The position numbers and the translations under genes were made by a program. The notes beneath the pieces are model-generated. The model saw only the letters and a list, made by a program, of their open reading frames with translations, was not told where the DNA came from and made no database searches. A stretch of 64,000 bases of DNA from Candidula unifasciata (lineage: Eukaryota > Mollusca > Gastropoda > Stylommatophora > Geomitridae): assembly GCA_905116865.2 (NCBI GenBank), contig CAJHNH020007645.1:62001-126000 (forward strand), in the 5' to 3' direction. Each line of letters begins with the position of its first letter. Within the stretch, counting starts at the first letter, position 1. Shown here piece after piece: positions 31,460 through 42,979 of this stretch.

Positions 31460-32670
31460 TCGGTCTTGTCTTGTCTTGTCTTGTCCACAATTGCCTCACA
31501 GGGTAGTGGGGAGTCAGGTGTGTTGCACGTGTTGTTGTTAGTCCGTGTTGCCTCAGGATCTCTGATATATTGTCTATCCATCGTACTCTCGGTCTGCCTC
31601 TTGCTCTAGGGCAGTAGTGCTGTTCGTTGTATGCTCGTAGAGGCAGTTGGTCGGTTTGCATTCGCATCAAGTGGCCAAACCACTCTATTTGTTGCTTCTT
31701 TATGTATTGCAGGCATGGTGTGCTTTCTACAATTGATCTAATGTTCTCGTTTCGAACTCTGTCTCTCCTTGTGACATTGGCAGCCTTACGTAAGCATCTC
31801 ATTTCGCAAGTCATGATCTTTTTCTCCTGTGCTCTTGTTAGGGACCAGGTTTGGCATTGGTAGCAGAGGGTTGGTATAAACATGCAATTTATCAGTTGTC
31901 ATTTTAGTGCCATAGTGATGCTTGGGTGTGTTAGCAGTGGGGAGAGTTGGTAAGTTACTGCGCTAGCCTTTTGACATCTTGCCTCAAGTTCCCTATCAAT
32001 TCTTCCATCATCTGTGAAGATGCTCCCCAAGTATTTAAATTGCTGCACTTGTTTGAGTTGTTCGTTGTTAACTTGAATAGTTAGTATATTAGGTGTTCTA
32101 CTTATTTTCAGAATTTCTGTTTTGGTGATGCTGATCTTCATGTTATATTCGTTGCAGACTGTGTGTAGCGCATTTACGTGGATTTGAAGTTCTTTTTCGT
32201 TTTCATGTATTATACTTTGGTCATCAGCGAAAAGTATTTCGTTCAGTTGGGGATGTAATTCTTCAGGATCGGCGTGTATGTTTTCATTATAATGATCTCT
32301 TTCAACTAACTCTGTCCCACTGCTTGGTGTAGTTAACAGTTCGCTTATCATTACATGGTTTGCTGCTGTTGTTATTCTGTCCATGTATATATTGAATAGT
32401 AGTGGTGATAGTACACAACCCTGTCTTACTCCTGTTCTTAGTATGAATTCGTCTGTCACACCAACATTTGTTCTAACTACGCTTGAGCTTGTTTGGTACA
32501 GAGATCTGATGTTGTCTAGTAGCTGACCTTGTACTCCATAGTCGTTCAACATATTCCATAGTTTGTTCCTGTCTACCCTGTCAAAGGCTTTTTCTTGGTC
32601 AATGAATGCTATATTGAGTTGTTTGTTATATTCTATTGCCTTTTCACTAAGTTCAACTAAGTTGTCTTAG
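31460..32670 (-). mobile_element. LINE with RT domain (ACAAG-tail family), 5'-truncated
   Basis: A minus-strand RT frame at 31899-32552 contains TGVRQGCVLSPLLFNIYMD, the catalytic box ILFADDQS, the KTEILKI segment and FKYLGSIFTDDG. These are palm and thumb motifs of a non-LTR reverse transcriptase. The second frame 31434-31883 (CYQCQTWSLTRAQEKKI, IEWFGHLMRM, ARGRPRVRWID) overlaps in a different register, so one frameshift separates RT from tail. Upstream coding (DQEKAFDRVDRNKLW) is also visible to about 32640. The 3' end is four ACAAG-type units. The endonuclease is missing. Confidence 0.9.
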
Positions 32671-32899
32671 GGTGAAAAGGGCGTCAAATAATATAATAAA
32701 TGATAAAATAGTGATAAAATAAATGATAAAAATAGTGGATGAAATTAAAGCTGAACAAGAGGTAAGCAGTGCTTGAAGCTAGAGAATGTCATACAAATAA
32801 GAATAAAAAGCACTCTGAGAGTGTGTATAACAAGGGCAAGAGACAGTGTTCAAGATCTGTTGCAGCTAACTTTCACTGAGGAGACGCCTTCGCCCTTCA
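32671..32899. other. AT-rich spacer
   Basis: Contains imperfect AATGATAAAATAGTG tandem repeats at 32695-32745; nothing else seen. Confidence 0.5.
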
Positions 32900-32912
32900 T
32901 CGCTGTAACTGA

Positions 32913-33299
32913 ATGGAGCTGCGTGGTCTCACGGCATGGTGTCCGCCTTGAGTGCTGGAGGTTCCGGGTTCAATTCCCTGTAAGGAGGGGAATTTTTTTC
33001 TCGTGGACTTGGACTTCTAGTATTCTCACTGGTCTCTTAGTAGTGAGATCGGACGCCCGTGTGTATTGTTGCGCTCGTAAAAATCCCTTGGCAGTTGAAA
33101 ATCGAAAAGAGTAGCCTAACGGCGCTACCCGGGCAAAATTTTGAGTTAAAAATCTACCCAAAGTATTTCAGGATCCTCGCCATAGAGCCTGTGCACTGTG
33201 TTGCGCTTCTTCGGACTCAGACTTGAGTTAGAAGAAGAACGGAGGGAGCACTTATGTGTTGCTACCCGTGTGCCATGATGGTGGTCCGGTGTTCAAACT
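32913..33299 (+). mobile_element. Full-length tRNA-derived SINE family B (copy 2)
   Basis: A 387-bp insertion bounded by exact 13-bp direct repeats TCGCTGTAACTGA (32900-32912 and 33300-33312). The head reads GCTGCGTGGTCTCACGGCATGG, then GGGTTCAATTCCC (B box). The body matches the reverse copy at 8732-9120 over its whole length. Confidence 0.95.
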
Positions 33300-33679
33300 T
33301 CGCTGTAACTGATGATTTGACCACTTGTGTGACTTCACCAACAGATCACAATCGATATATACCGTTCAGTGTCCAAAGACCTTATAATTAGGGATGACAA
33401 AGAAAGTGTTAAGTACGTAAGGGATACTCACTGTCCGTGTGTTTCTTTGTAACCACATTTCGACGGCATTAGGAAGGGAGTGTGTTATGCCACCAGCGCA
33501 TTGGACAAACGATGCTAAGGTTTTTTTTTTTTTTTAAATACCAATCGAGAAAGAAAATTCCCCAGAACTATACAAATCCTGTCCTGATATACAGATGGAT
33601 CATTGGCAGCTGAACAATTTTTGATAAAGTATTTGGAAGCGGCGGAGATGTAGTTTCTTTTTTTTTTTTTTTTTTTAGA

Positions 33680-33870
33680 CAAATGGTAAGAATAAAGTGG
33701 ACAAATACAGAGAGCAGTAAAGATGTCTTGAAAGAAACCGACCCACGAAGGGAACTGATGGCACACATCAGAAGGGAACAATCTGTATTCTTTGGTCATG
33801 TCATGAGAATGAAAAAACCTGAGTACATCGTTATTTTAGGGAAGTTGGATAGGAAAACAGGAAGACCGTG
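33680..33870 (+). mobile_element. RTE-like LINE tail fragment
   Basis: The frame 33683-33871 reads DVLKETDPRRELMAHIRREQ then SVFFGHVMRM and ends GKLDRKTGRP, the RTE tail signature. T-runs precede it, and the next repeat (33860-34050) truncates it. Confidence 0.75.
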
Positions 33871-34055
33871 AGAGCGACGTTCAACCACAACAGGACCGCA
33901 CAACGAGCGACGAACACCGGGCGACAAAAAGTGACACCGTTCAGACGAGGATCACCCGGGCACAAGTCCCAGAAACCCAGTTCAACCCTTAGGTTACATT
34001 AGGACCCCAGACTACAGCCGGGATGAGGCCCTGAAAAAAAAAATGTATCCCATAT
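33860..34055. repeat. Dispersed repeat shared with 47495-47700
   Basis: Blocks CGAACACCGGGCGACAAAAAGTG, CGAGGATCACCCGGGCACAAG and TCCCAGAAACCCAGTTCA recur in the hAT element near 47530-47600. It is GC-richer than its surroundings and ends in an A10 run. It is probably a SINE, but I could not identify a tRNA head. Confidence 0.6.
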
Positions 34056-35380
34056 TGGGATGGAGATTATAAGACCGAGAGAGATTATGCTGGACTGTTT
34101 CACAACATGGCATAGAAGAATATTTGCGTCAGAATAACGCCACACGGCATAAACGACAAGAAGAAGATGCGTCACTGAATCAGGTCAATCATATGTATAT
34201 AGATGTGCACATTTCTCACTGGTTATGTAAAAATTATTTCACTCCAGAGACTTACCTAATGGATAAATCCTTTCTGAATGAATACATTCGTGTACGGTTC
34301 GAAAGCAGAGAAACCAAGGGGGAATAATTTGTAAGATCTAGAACGAGGTTGGGTTACGCTGCATGATCTCCTAGGGAGAGTCGAATATAATCCACGTATA
34401 CTGTTCACGTGTGTATGCAGACACGCAGCTGTCCTTCTCACTTTCCATGTATGCATTTTTCTGGGGCAGAAAAAAAGGGTTGTGTAAAAAGTGCAACTTT
34501 AAATGTTTACATTAGTCGTTAGTGTTACCTCCTAGTTTACGTTTCAGGAGAAATATAATTTCTTTTTGTGATCGAAACCGATAATGTCTTAAATGTCGTT
34601 CAATTGTGGTAATAAATTATTATATAATCGCCGTAGATGTTGAAGAAGTTAATTGTATTAAACTAAACGCCATTCACAGCATCGTCCTCATCCTCCTCTT
34701 CTTCTTTATCTTTATCCACAACGGGGGGTGGGGCGTGCACGTAACTGCTGTTTTCGCCCCTTACAATTTACATTGCCAAAGATTATTACAAATAAGCCAC
34801 TCGGTCTACGTTTTGAACATAACGAAAAGAACTCTCGCTGCATGCAAACGCCACTTTTGCGGAAACTAATTTGTGTAAGCTACCAGTTACTAGTACTACG
34901 ATGGTCACTGCGCGCACATTCTCTGAACTGCAAAACGTTAAGGAGAAAAATCACGTGACACTCAAACCAGTAATTTGTTATCCGCTAACGCTTATACATG
35001 TGAATTAAATGACCACTACTTGCCACTGATCCATAACCACAGCACATGAGGCCACGTGGAGCCAGCCTAAAATGGGTACCACAAATATTCTGGGAATTAA
35101 ATGCGACACGTGTTTCAAATGTTCTGGGAAGTAAATGCGAGCCGTGTTTTATGCAGCAAATCACACATCGAATACCCAATGGTCTACAGAAACATGGAAT
35201 ATACACCATATACTTTTTAATGCATGTTGTAAAAGATTATAATGGAGGGTTGTTATGTCACTGTATGCTTCATGCGTCTTTGCTGGGGGAGGTGAACAAG
35301 TGGGAAGGAGCGCTGGGACAAAGAAAACACAATTGGTGGGTGCAACCTTGTTTAAAAATATGAATATAATAATAAAATGT
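34056..35380. other. Unannotated region
   Basis: No gene was recognised. A local near-duplicate of TTCTGGGAA(T/G)TAAATGCGA followed by CGTGTTT occurs at 35087-35151. Confidence 0.5.
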
Positions 35381-35389
35381 ACTGAATGA

Positions 35390-35787
35390 AACCTGGTCCC
35401 TAACAAGAGCACAGGAGAAAAAGATCACGACGTGCGAAATGAGATGCTTACGTAAGGCTGCCAATGTCACAAGGAGAGACAGAGTTCGAAACGAGAACAT
35501 TAGAGCAATTGTAGGAACCACACCATGCCTGCAATACATAAAGAAGCAACAAATAGAGTGGTTTGGCCACTTGATGCGAATGCAAACCGACCAACTGCCT
35601 CTACGAGCATACAACGAACAGCACTACTGCCCTAGAGCAAGAGGCAGACCGAGAGTATACGATGGATAGACAATATATCAGAGATGCTGAGGCAACACGG
35701 ACTAACAACAACACGTGCAACACACCTGGCCCAGGATAGAAAACTGCGATCCCCACTACGCTGTGAGTCAATTGTGGACAAGACAAG
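35390..35787 (+). mobile_element. Young LINE 3' copy (ACAAG-tail family)
   Basis: A 398-bp insertion flanked by 9-bp direct repeats ACTGAATGA (35381-35389 and 35788-35796). It encodes EMRCLRKAANVTRRDRVRNE and KQQIEWFGHLMRMQTDQL, nearly identical to the minus-strand element at 31460-32670. It ends in GGACAAGACAAG. It is severely 5'-truncated. Confidence 0.93.
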
Positions 35788-36139
35788 ACTGAATGACAAA
35801 TAAACATTATTAAAATAATTTTAAATATCTAAACAAGTAGGTACCTTTGCAAAAAAAAAAAAAAACAAACAACAACACCTGTACGTGTTCACGGAACTCG
35901 TTTTGCCCCATTACTGATTTCATAAGTCCAGTAGGAGTGGGAGGAGGGAAAGGGGTTGTCTTCGAGGGGTGAGACCCCTGCACGGGGATGACAACCCGGT
36001 TCAGTTTCGCAAGCATTAAAGAAGAAAATCAGGACTTTGGAATTTAATTATACAAAAGCTTTTATTAAGATATTCCAGGACAAAAAATATGGGTAAATCT
36101 CACTTACTAAATTATGGGGGAGACATGCTAATATGTAAA

Positions 36140-36325
36140 GTAAGCAAAGGACCCTTTTCCATGTCATTAGGCTATCACGGGTGGGTGATGTGGTTAACAT
36201 TACACGGACCGCCTTTACTTCCGAGGACTTTACCTAGTACCTATTTAAGGCTGTTTCGACCTAGAAGTCAATGTCACTTTAAAAAACAAATCGGTTACGT
36301 CACCACGGCGGCTCCCGTGACATAC
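36140..36325 (-). mobile_element. tRNA-derived SINE family C (copy 3)
   Basis: Reverse copy with TGATGTGGTTAACATTACACG, GACCGCCTTTACTTCCGAGG and a degenerate head ending CACCACGGCGGCTCCC. The B-box region is partly deleted. A 25-bp satellite begins about 15 bp beyond the head. Confidence 0.75.
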
Positions 36326-36340
36326 TAGACCTTCACAGTT

Positions 36341-36998
36341 CCCTCCATCGATTGATCGAGCTGTTCCCTCCATCGATTGATCGAGCTGTTCCCTCCATCG
36401 ATTGATCGAGCTGTTCCCTCCATCGAACGATCGAGCTGTTCCCTCCATTGATTGATCAAGCTGTTCCCTCCATCGATTGATCGAGTTGTTCCCTCCATCG
36501 ATTGATCGAGCTGTTTCCTCCATCGATTGACCGAGCTGTTCCCTCCATCGATTGATCGAGTTGTTCCCTCCATCGATTGATCAAGCTGTTTCCTCCATCG
36601 ATTGATCGAGCTGTTCCCTCCATCGATTGATCGAGCTGTTCCCTCCATCGAACGATCGAGCTGTTCCCTCCATTGATTGATCAAGCTGTTCCCTCCATCG
36701 ATTGATCGAGTTGTTCCCTCCATCGATTGATCGAGCTGTTTCCTCCATCGATTGATCGAGCTGTTCCCTCCATCGATTGATCGAGTTGTTCCCTCCATTG
36801 ATTGATCGAGCTGTTTCCTCCATCGATTGATCGAGCTGTTCCCTCCATCGATCGATCGAGCTGTTTCCTCCATTGATTGATCAAGCTGTTCCCTCCATCG
36901 ATTGATAGAGCTGTTTCCTCTGTCGATTGATCGAGCTGTTCCCTACATCTTTTGATCTAACTGTTCCCTCCATCGATTGATCGAGTTGTTCCCTCCAG
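36341..36998. repeat. 25-bp minisatellite with higher-order structure
   Basis: About 26 units of CTGTTCCCTCCATCGATTGA plus TCGAG. Each unit contains the near-palindrome TCGATTGATCGA. Variant units (CATCGAACGA, CATTGATTGATCAAG, GTTGTTCCC) recur in the same order at 36411 and 36636, which gives a 225-bp (9-unit) higher-order period. All minus frames are open, so long Ser/Arg/Gly/Asn-rich frames here are artefacts. Confidence 0.97.
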
Positions 36999-36999
36999 C

Positions 37000-37560
37000 C
37001 TGCTACATTGAGTTATACCACCCTGAGATAAAAGAAATAATAATCTGGATGGCAGACCAACCAGGCAGATTCCAGATACCCTGTTCAACCTTCTAATAAG
37101 TAACATAATTAGGGCACCTGTAATTGCCACAATAGCCCGTCTTAACATCCAGTCCTGTGACGGTAAGGACCAGCCCTCCATCGCGATACCTCCCCCCCCC
37201 CCCCACTCCTCCTCCTCCCCCTCCCTCAGATAATTATAAAAGTTTCCCCGTACATATTTTATGAGACTGAGTCGAGTACAGAAGAGTACCAATGAGAAAC
37301 AAAATAATCCAGCTTTATCTGGCGGACATTTTTTTTTTTGAGTTGGCCCTTACAAGGGCGGTTGGTACGCTGTGTTGTGTTTAGCAGTAAGGGCTGCGAT
37401 ATCTGTGCTTTTCGGTTCAAAACTTTCGAATTAAGCAAATCATTAATTAGTCGACTTTTAAGCTAAGATTGTTTGTCAAGTGACAGTGGGTGTACTTTCT
37501 CGCCAACTTCATTCCGAAATAGGTACACAGGAACAGTCCCTTCTCAGCGTTCCTGTTAAA
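37000..37560. other. Spacer with one shared repeat
   Basis: The segment 37340-37480 matches 20060-20150. A C13 tract lies at 37192-37204. No gene was seen. Confidence 0.5.
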
Positions 37561-37564
37561 AGTT

Positions 37565-38825
37565 ACTCAAGAATTCTCTAGCAGAGAATTAGAAGTCTGA
37601 CAGAGCCACAGCTAGATGAGGCCCAATGTGGCTTCAGAGCGAACCGAAGAAGTTAAAGCCTTATCTTCACACTCAGACATATGAGTGTAAAAGCCCTTGA
37701 ATATAAGAGTAAGATGCAGCTATGGTTTTGGGATCTAGAAAAGGCATTTGATAAGGTACCCTGGAGTAAGATCTGGGACTGCTTGGCAGGGAAAAACATC
37801 CCAGCACCCCTGATCAGTGCAACACAGGGTTTCTACAAAAGCTGCAGAAATTATCTAGGAACAGCAGACCAAAAGTCGAAAGAGTTAAGACCACTAGCGG
37901 TGTTAGACAAGATGATATTCTCTCACCTTACCTCTTTATTGTTATGATAGATGATTTCATGAAGACTGTAAGGAGAAGGCAAAGAAGTACTCAGTAGAGT
38001 ACTGAAAGATAAGACCAATCTTTATATTAGAGCTGGCATTTGCAGACGATGTGGCCCTGATAGCTACACCAGAGGAATATCTACAATCGAACTGACTTGT
38101 CCGGAAGGAAGAGCTTGAGAAGAGAGGGATGACCACCAGTATCTCCAAAACTAAAACCATGTTGATCTCAAGATAGGAGAAGATACACCAGATCATGATG
38201 CTACAATGTTCACTGGAGCAGGTCGACAAGTTCAGATACATCGGAGTTGTATTAGACCGAAACGGAGGCATTAAGACTAAGCTGGGTACACGAAAAGCAG
38301 CTGCTGGGAGACTCTTCCAGGCTAAATTGAGGGTTTCTTAGCAACAGAGAAGTTGGCAAAAGGACGAAAATCGCTGTTTACCTTTCTATATATGTGCCAG
38401 TCCTGACCTATAGGTGTGAGTCATGGGCAAGAAAACAGCTCACAGAAGCCAGCTTCAGGCCTCAGAAATAAGATATCTGAAAAAAGTGGTCCAAATGACA
38501 AGAAGGGACAAAGTCGCAATCAGACAATACAACAAGATCTTGAAACCCAGGTCTTACAAACCCGAATGGATCTGCCACAGTTACGATGGTTTGGACATGT
38601 ATGCCAAATGGGAGAAAATCGGCCACTGTGGCAAGCATGGGAGGCTAAGAACCAGGGAACCAGACCTCCAGGGCAACCCAGGGTCCGCGGTAAAGACAAT
38701 ATCCAATAGTCCCTAACTGACAGAGGACTGGAATGAAACAAAGCCAGAAAGAAAACTGCTGATAGAGAAGTTTGACAAACCTCTACACCCTAAATTAGAA
38801 GAAGAGCGACTAAGTAAGTAAGTAT
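37565..38825 (+). mobile_element. Degraded LINE with RT remnants
   Basis: It contains WDLEKAFDKVPWSKIW (37729-37776) from the RT palm. The A/DD box region is decayed to TTTGCAGACGATG at 38039-38051. VLTYRCESW and QMTRRDKV are followed by LRWFGHVCQMGENRPLWQAW and RPPGQPRVR. The last parts lie in two overlapping frames near 38500, which indicates a frameshift. The 3' tail is CTAAGTAAGTAAGT, which runs into an ATAC microsatellite. Inactive. Confidence 0.8.
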
Positions 38826-38827
38826 AT

Positions 38828-39063
38828 ATACACATATACATGCATACACACACACATACATATATGCATACATACATACACATACACACATGCACACAAC
38901 CATACATACATACATACCTGTACACACACATGCACACACGCATACATACATACACACATACACACACACACACATACACATATACATCGTACATACATAC
39001 ATACATACACACATACATTACATACATACATACAGTACATACATACATACATACATACATACA

Positions 39064-39124
<61 letters not shown>

Positions 39125-39371
39125 TACATACATACATACATACATACATACATACATACATACATACATACATACATACATACATACATACATACATACA
39201 TACATACATACATACATACATACATACATACATACATACATACATGCATGCATACATGCATACATACATACATACATACATACATACATACATACATACA
39301 TACATACATACATACATACATGCATACATACATGCATACGTACATACATACGTACATACATACCTACATAA
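38828..39371. repeat. ATAC/ACATGC microsatellite, about 540 bp
   Basis: Long (CATA)n with CA and CATG interruptions. Open frames of about 100-180 codons on both strands (Tyr/Thr/His/Ile or Met/Tyr/Val/Cys) are purely repeat-derived. Confidence 0.98.
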
Positions 39372-39985
39372 TCACATATGCCCTTTGACTCAACATATAT
39401 GTTGATCTCTGTTATCTGTATCCACAGCTTAGCATAATCGTCCTACCCATTCATTCCCACGATTATCACAAACAATGGTACTGGTGATGAAAACAAAAAT
39501 CGCCCATGGTCAGACGCATATTGATTCTAAGCAAATGTTAAATACTAAACATACATATAGAACGATTTCAATTTGAAAAACATATTTGCGTCACTTGGTC
39601 ACCTTAGTCAGTGATGACAGCAGGGGCGGCCCGTACCCCATCACCCCCTTCCTACGCAGCAAAGATGGCGATTTAACCTTGACGTCATGATGGCGACGAA
39701 TTGTGTCCAGTCAGTAGGTCTCTGTAGTAGATCAGCCTGGAGGGAAATGGGTGCCAGATAATCGTCAGCATTTTCTGGAGGTTGTCTTAGCAGGAAAGTC
39801 GGTGACAATAAATCTGGCCATTGCACCGCGTATTTTGTTTTCTGTAGTGTTAAGACGACCCAATGCTCCACATCCTAACGGCAAATATCCGTTTCGTTTT
39901 TCTAGAAGAAACCAAATCTCCTGGTATTCACCAACAAAAGTGTCTAAAAACGTTCTGGTAGTCTCTATAAAATTTCTACTACAGC
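39372..39985. other. Unannotated spacer
   Basis: No recognised repeat or motif. At 39935-39990 the sequence CACCAACAAAAGTGTCTAAAAACG..CTACTACAGCAGTGCTAAAAACG looks like the ancestral edge of the 59-bp array. Confidence 0.45.
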
Positions 39986-41178
39986 AGTGCTAAAAACGAT
40001 ACAAAAAGAGGTGCTACTAGACAGCATAAAGTGTCTATTACATCAGTGCTAAAAATGATACAGAAAGAGGTGCTACTAGACACCATAAAGTGTCTATTAC
40101 ATCAGTGTTAAAAATGATACAGAAAGAGGTGCTACTAGACACCATAAAGGGTCTATTACATCAGTGTTAAAAATGATACAGAAAGAGGTGCTACTAGACA
40201 CCATAAAGTGTCTATTACATCAGTGTTAAAAATGATACAGAAAGAGGTGCTACTAGACACCATAAAGTGTCTATTACATCAGTGTTAAAAATGATACAGA
40301 AAGAGGTGCTACTAGACACCATAAAGTGTCTATTACATCAGTGTTAAAAATGATACAGAAAGAGGTACTACTAGACACCATAAAGTGTCTATTACATCAG
40401 TGCAAAAAATGATACAGAAAGAGGTGCTACTAGACACCATAAAGTGTCTGTTACATCAGTGTTAAAAATAATACAGAAAGAGGTGCTACTAGACACCATA
40501 AAGTGTCTATTACATCAGTGTTAAAAATGATACAGAAAGAGGTACTACTAGACACCATAAAGTGTCTATTACATCAGTGCTAAAATGATACAGAAAGAGG
40601 TGCTACTAAACACCATAAAGTGTCTATTACATCAGTGTTAAAAATGATACAGAAAGAGGTGCTACTAGACACCATAAAGTGTCTATTACATCAGTGCTAA
40701 AAATGATACAGAAAGAGGTGCTACTAGACACCATAAAGTGTCTATTACATCAGTGTTAAAAATGATACAGAAAGAGGTGCTACTAGACACCATAAAGTGT
40801 CTATTACATCAGTGTTTAAAAATGATACAGAAAGAGGTGCTACTAGACACCATAAAGTGTCTATTACATCAGTGCTAAAAAAATGATACAGAAAGAGGTG
40901 CTACTAGACACCATAAAGTGTCTATTACATCAGTGTTAAAAATGATACAGAAAGAGGTGCTACTAGACACCATAAAGTGTCTATTACATCAGTGTTAAAA
41001 ATGATACAGAAAGAGGTGCTACTAGACACCATAAAGTGTCTATTACATCAGTGTTAAAAATGATACAGAAAGAGGTGCTACTAGACACCATAAAGTGTCT
41101 GTTACATCAGTGCTAAAACTGATACAGAAAAAAAGGTGCTGGCAATCACTATAAAGTGTCTATTATAGCAGTGCTAAG
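39986..41178. repeat. 59-bp minisatellite with hairpin motif
   Basis: About 20 units of GATACAGAAAGAGGTGCTAC, TAGACACCATAAAGTGTCTA, TTACATCAGTGTTAAAAAT. Each unit holds the inverted repeat AGACAC-CATAAA-GTGTCT (extended TAGACAC/GTGTCTA). Units are more than 95% alike by eye and only the end units decay, which indicates recent homogenisation. Confidence 0.97.
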
Positions 41179-41455
41179 AATGAATTTTAAAAAAGGCCCC
41201 GGTACTACGTGCCGCTTGAGGAAAATCTCTGGCATTCCTGAATTTTTGTGTTCAGATTTGTCACACAGTTTTTAATCTTAGATGGCTCTATCTTTCTCAA
41301 CAGAACGGCTGGCAGCCTATCGATAGCGTTGCATAATACACGCACTCTGTAGTTTCAGTGACGATCCAGAAAAAACTCTGTAAAATGCTACACGAGTACC
41401 CTACGACATGGTTCAGGAAACGAAGTAGCCACGGGGACCTACACACATACTTACA

Positions 41456-41464
41456 TACATCACA

Positions 41465-41496
<32 letters not shown>
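41456..41496. repeat. (CA)n microsatellite
   Basis: CACACA run with ATAC edges. Confidence 0.95.
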
Positions 41497-41534
41497 AATA
41501 TTCAAAAAGAGTGTCATTCAGTTCTTCAGTAAAG

Positions 41535-41695
41535 GACCATATTTCACACCTTCAAGTGTATTTGGCATATGTGGCTAGACCTAAATTTTACTACGGGGTT
41601 TATGTGTTCAACATCACGCTGGCCACCTTTACTTCCCAGGACTATACCTCTAGACCGGGTCGACCTGGGAGCTAAGGTCATAGTTGTCCTGTAGA
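41535..41695 (-). mobile_element. tRNA-derived SINE family C fragment (copy 4)
   Basis: CAACATCACGCTGGCCACCTTTAC, CCGGGTCGACCTGGGAGC and TTCAAGTGTATTTGGCATATG match family C. The tRNA head is missing. Confidence 0.7.
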
Positions 41696-41699
41696 ATTT

Positions 41700-42090
41700 T
41701 ATTATTGTAGTACTAAACATTTAGCAATAAAGTTAAAGTTCGTCGGTACCTAGAGTGCATTGTTCTCTTTCCACAGACAAACTGGCCTGAGGGCTACAGC
41801 AACGTATTTGCGTAGGCTCCTCTCTTGCTTCCTTGTATGCCAGGAAGCCTTCCGAATTTAATTGAAAACTGGGTGCAATTTTAAAGTTTGGTATCTGTTT
41901 TGAAGGCAACAAGATTTTGCTTTAAATAATTTATCTGGCTTTGCAAGAGCAGAAGAGAAGAAAGGAAATATCAGCGTTGTCTTGCGTCAGTTTTAATTTG
42001 TCAAGCTATGGGTAGATGGTGAAGGAAACGAGGGCGTTGTATGTTATCTCTATGATATTTATTCTCTAGCTTTTTCAAAATTAGAAACGT
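41700..42090. other. Spacer without recognised features
   Basis: Nothing supported beyond AT-rich DNA. Confidence 0.5.
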
Positions 42091-42094
42091 GTGT

Positions 42095-42340
42095 AATGTA
42101 CGTGTGGGAGTGTGAGTGTGTGTGTCTGTGATAGAGTACGTATGCGTTTATGCACGTGTGTGTGTGTGTATAATAGAGTACGTGTGCGTTTGTGCATGTG
42201 TGTGATAGAGTACGTGTGTGTGTGTGATAGTGTGCATTTGTGTGTGTGACAGAGTACGTGCGTGTGTGGGATAGAATACGCATGTGTGTGTGTGTGATAG
42301 AGTACGTGTGCGTTTGTGCATGTGTGTGATAGAGTACGTG
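42095..42340. repeat. GT-rich imperfect repeat
   Basis: Repeated GTGTGATAGAGTACGTGTGCG and TTTGTGCATGTGT blocks. His/Thr-rich minus-strand frames here are artefacts. Confidence 0.9.
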
Positions 42341-42344
42341 ATCT

Positions 42345-42962
42345 TTTCTTGTCCAGTATATATGAGATCTCTTCTTGTCCAGTATATATGAGATCTCTTC
42401 TTTTCCAGTATGTATGAGATCACGTCACCAATCTTGTGCCGACTGGTCTATGTAAATATATGTCTAGCCCTATATGCCCTATACGCTTGAAGGCGTAGAA
42501 AAGTTTCATTTACTTTACATTTTATAAATGAGATCTCTTCATGTCCATGATATATGAGATATCTTTTTGTCCATGATATATGCGATCTCTTCTTGTCCAT
42601 GATATATGAGATATCTTCTTGTCCATGATATATGAGATCTCTTCTTGTCCATGATATGTGAGATCTCTTCTTGTCCATGATATATGAGATCTCTTCTTGT
42701 CCATGATATATGAGATCTCTTTTTGTCCATGATATATGCGATCTCTTCTTGTCCATGATATATGAGATCTCTTCTTGTCCATGTTATATGAGATCTCTTC
42801 TTGTCCATGATATATGCGATCTCTTCTTGTACATGATATATGCGATCTCTTCTTGTCCATGATATATTCGATCTCTTCTTGTCCATGATATATGAGATCT
42901 CTTCTTGTCCATGATATATGAGATCTCTTCTTGTCCATGATATATAAGATATCTTCTTGTCT
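42345..42962. repeat. 26-bp minisatellite split by inverted SINE C fragment
   Basis: Three units of TGTCCAGTATATATGAGATCTCTTCT at 42345-42420, then a SINE C piece, then about 16 units of TGTCCATGATATATGAGATCTCTTCT at 42541-42960. The unit length of 26 leaves all three minus frames open, giving long KKRSHISWTRRDLIYHG-type peptides with a 26-residue period. It includes a BglII-like palindrome AGATCT in most units. Confidence 0.95.
42421..42520 (+). mobile_element. SINE family C tail fragment, inverted
   Basis: Read on the minus strand it has CGCCTTCAAGCGTATAGGGCATATAGGGCTAGAC and CAGTCGGCAC. That is the canonical family C tail displayed on the minus strand, so the element strand is +, opposite to the head half at 42980-43180. 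Confidence 0.7.
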
Positions 42963-42979
42963 ATGGAAAATGATATTCA

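Noticed and set aside
38810..39405. Long His/Thr/Tyr or Met/Tyr/Val/Cys frames on both strands
   Set aside because: They are translations of an ATAC microsatellite and are open on both strands at once.
39986..41178. CRISPR-like array
   Set aside because: The whole 59-bp period is repeated with no unique spacers, and the genome is eukaryotic. The same reasoning rejects the 25-bp and 26-bp arrays.
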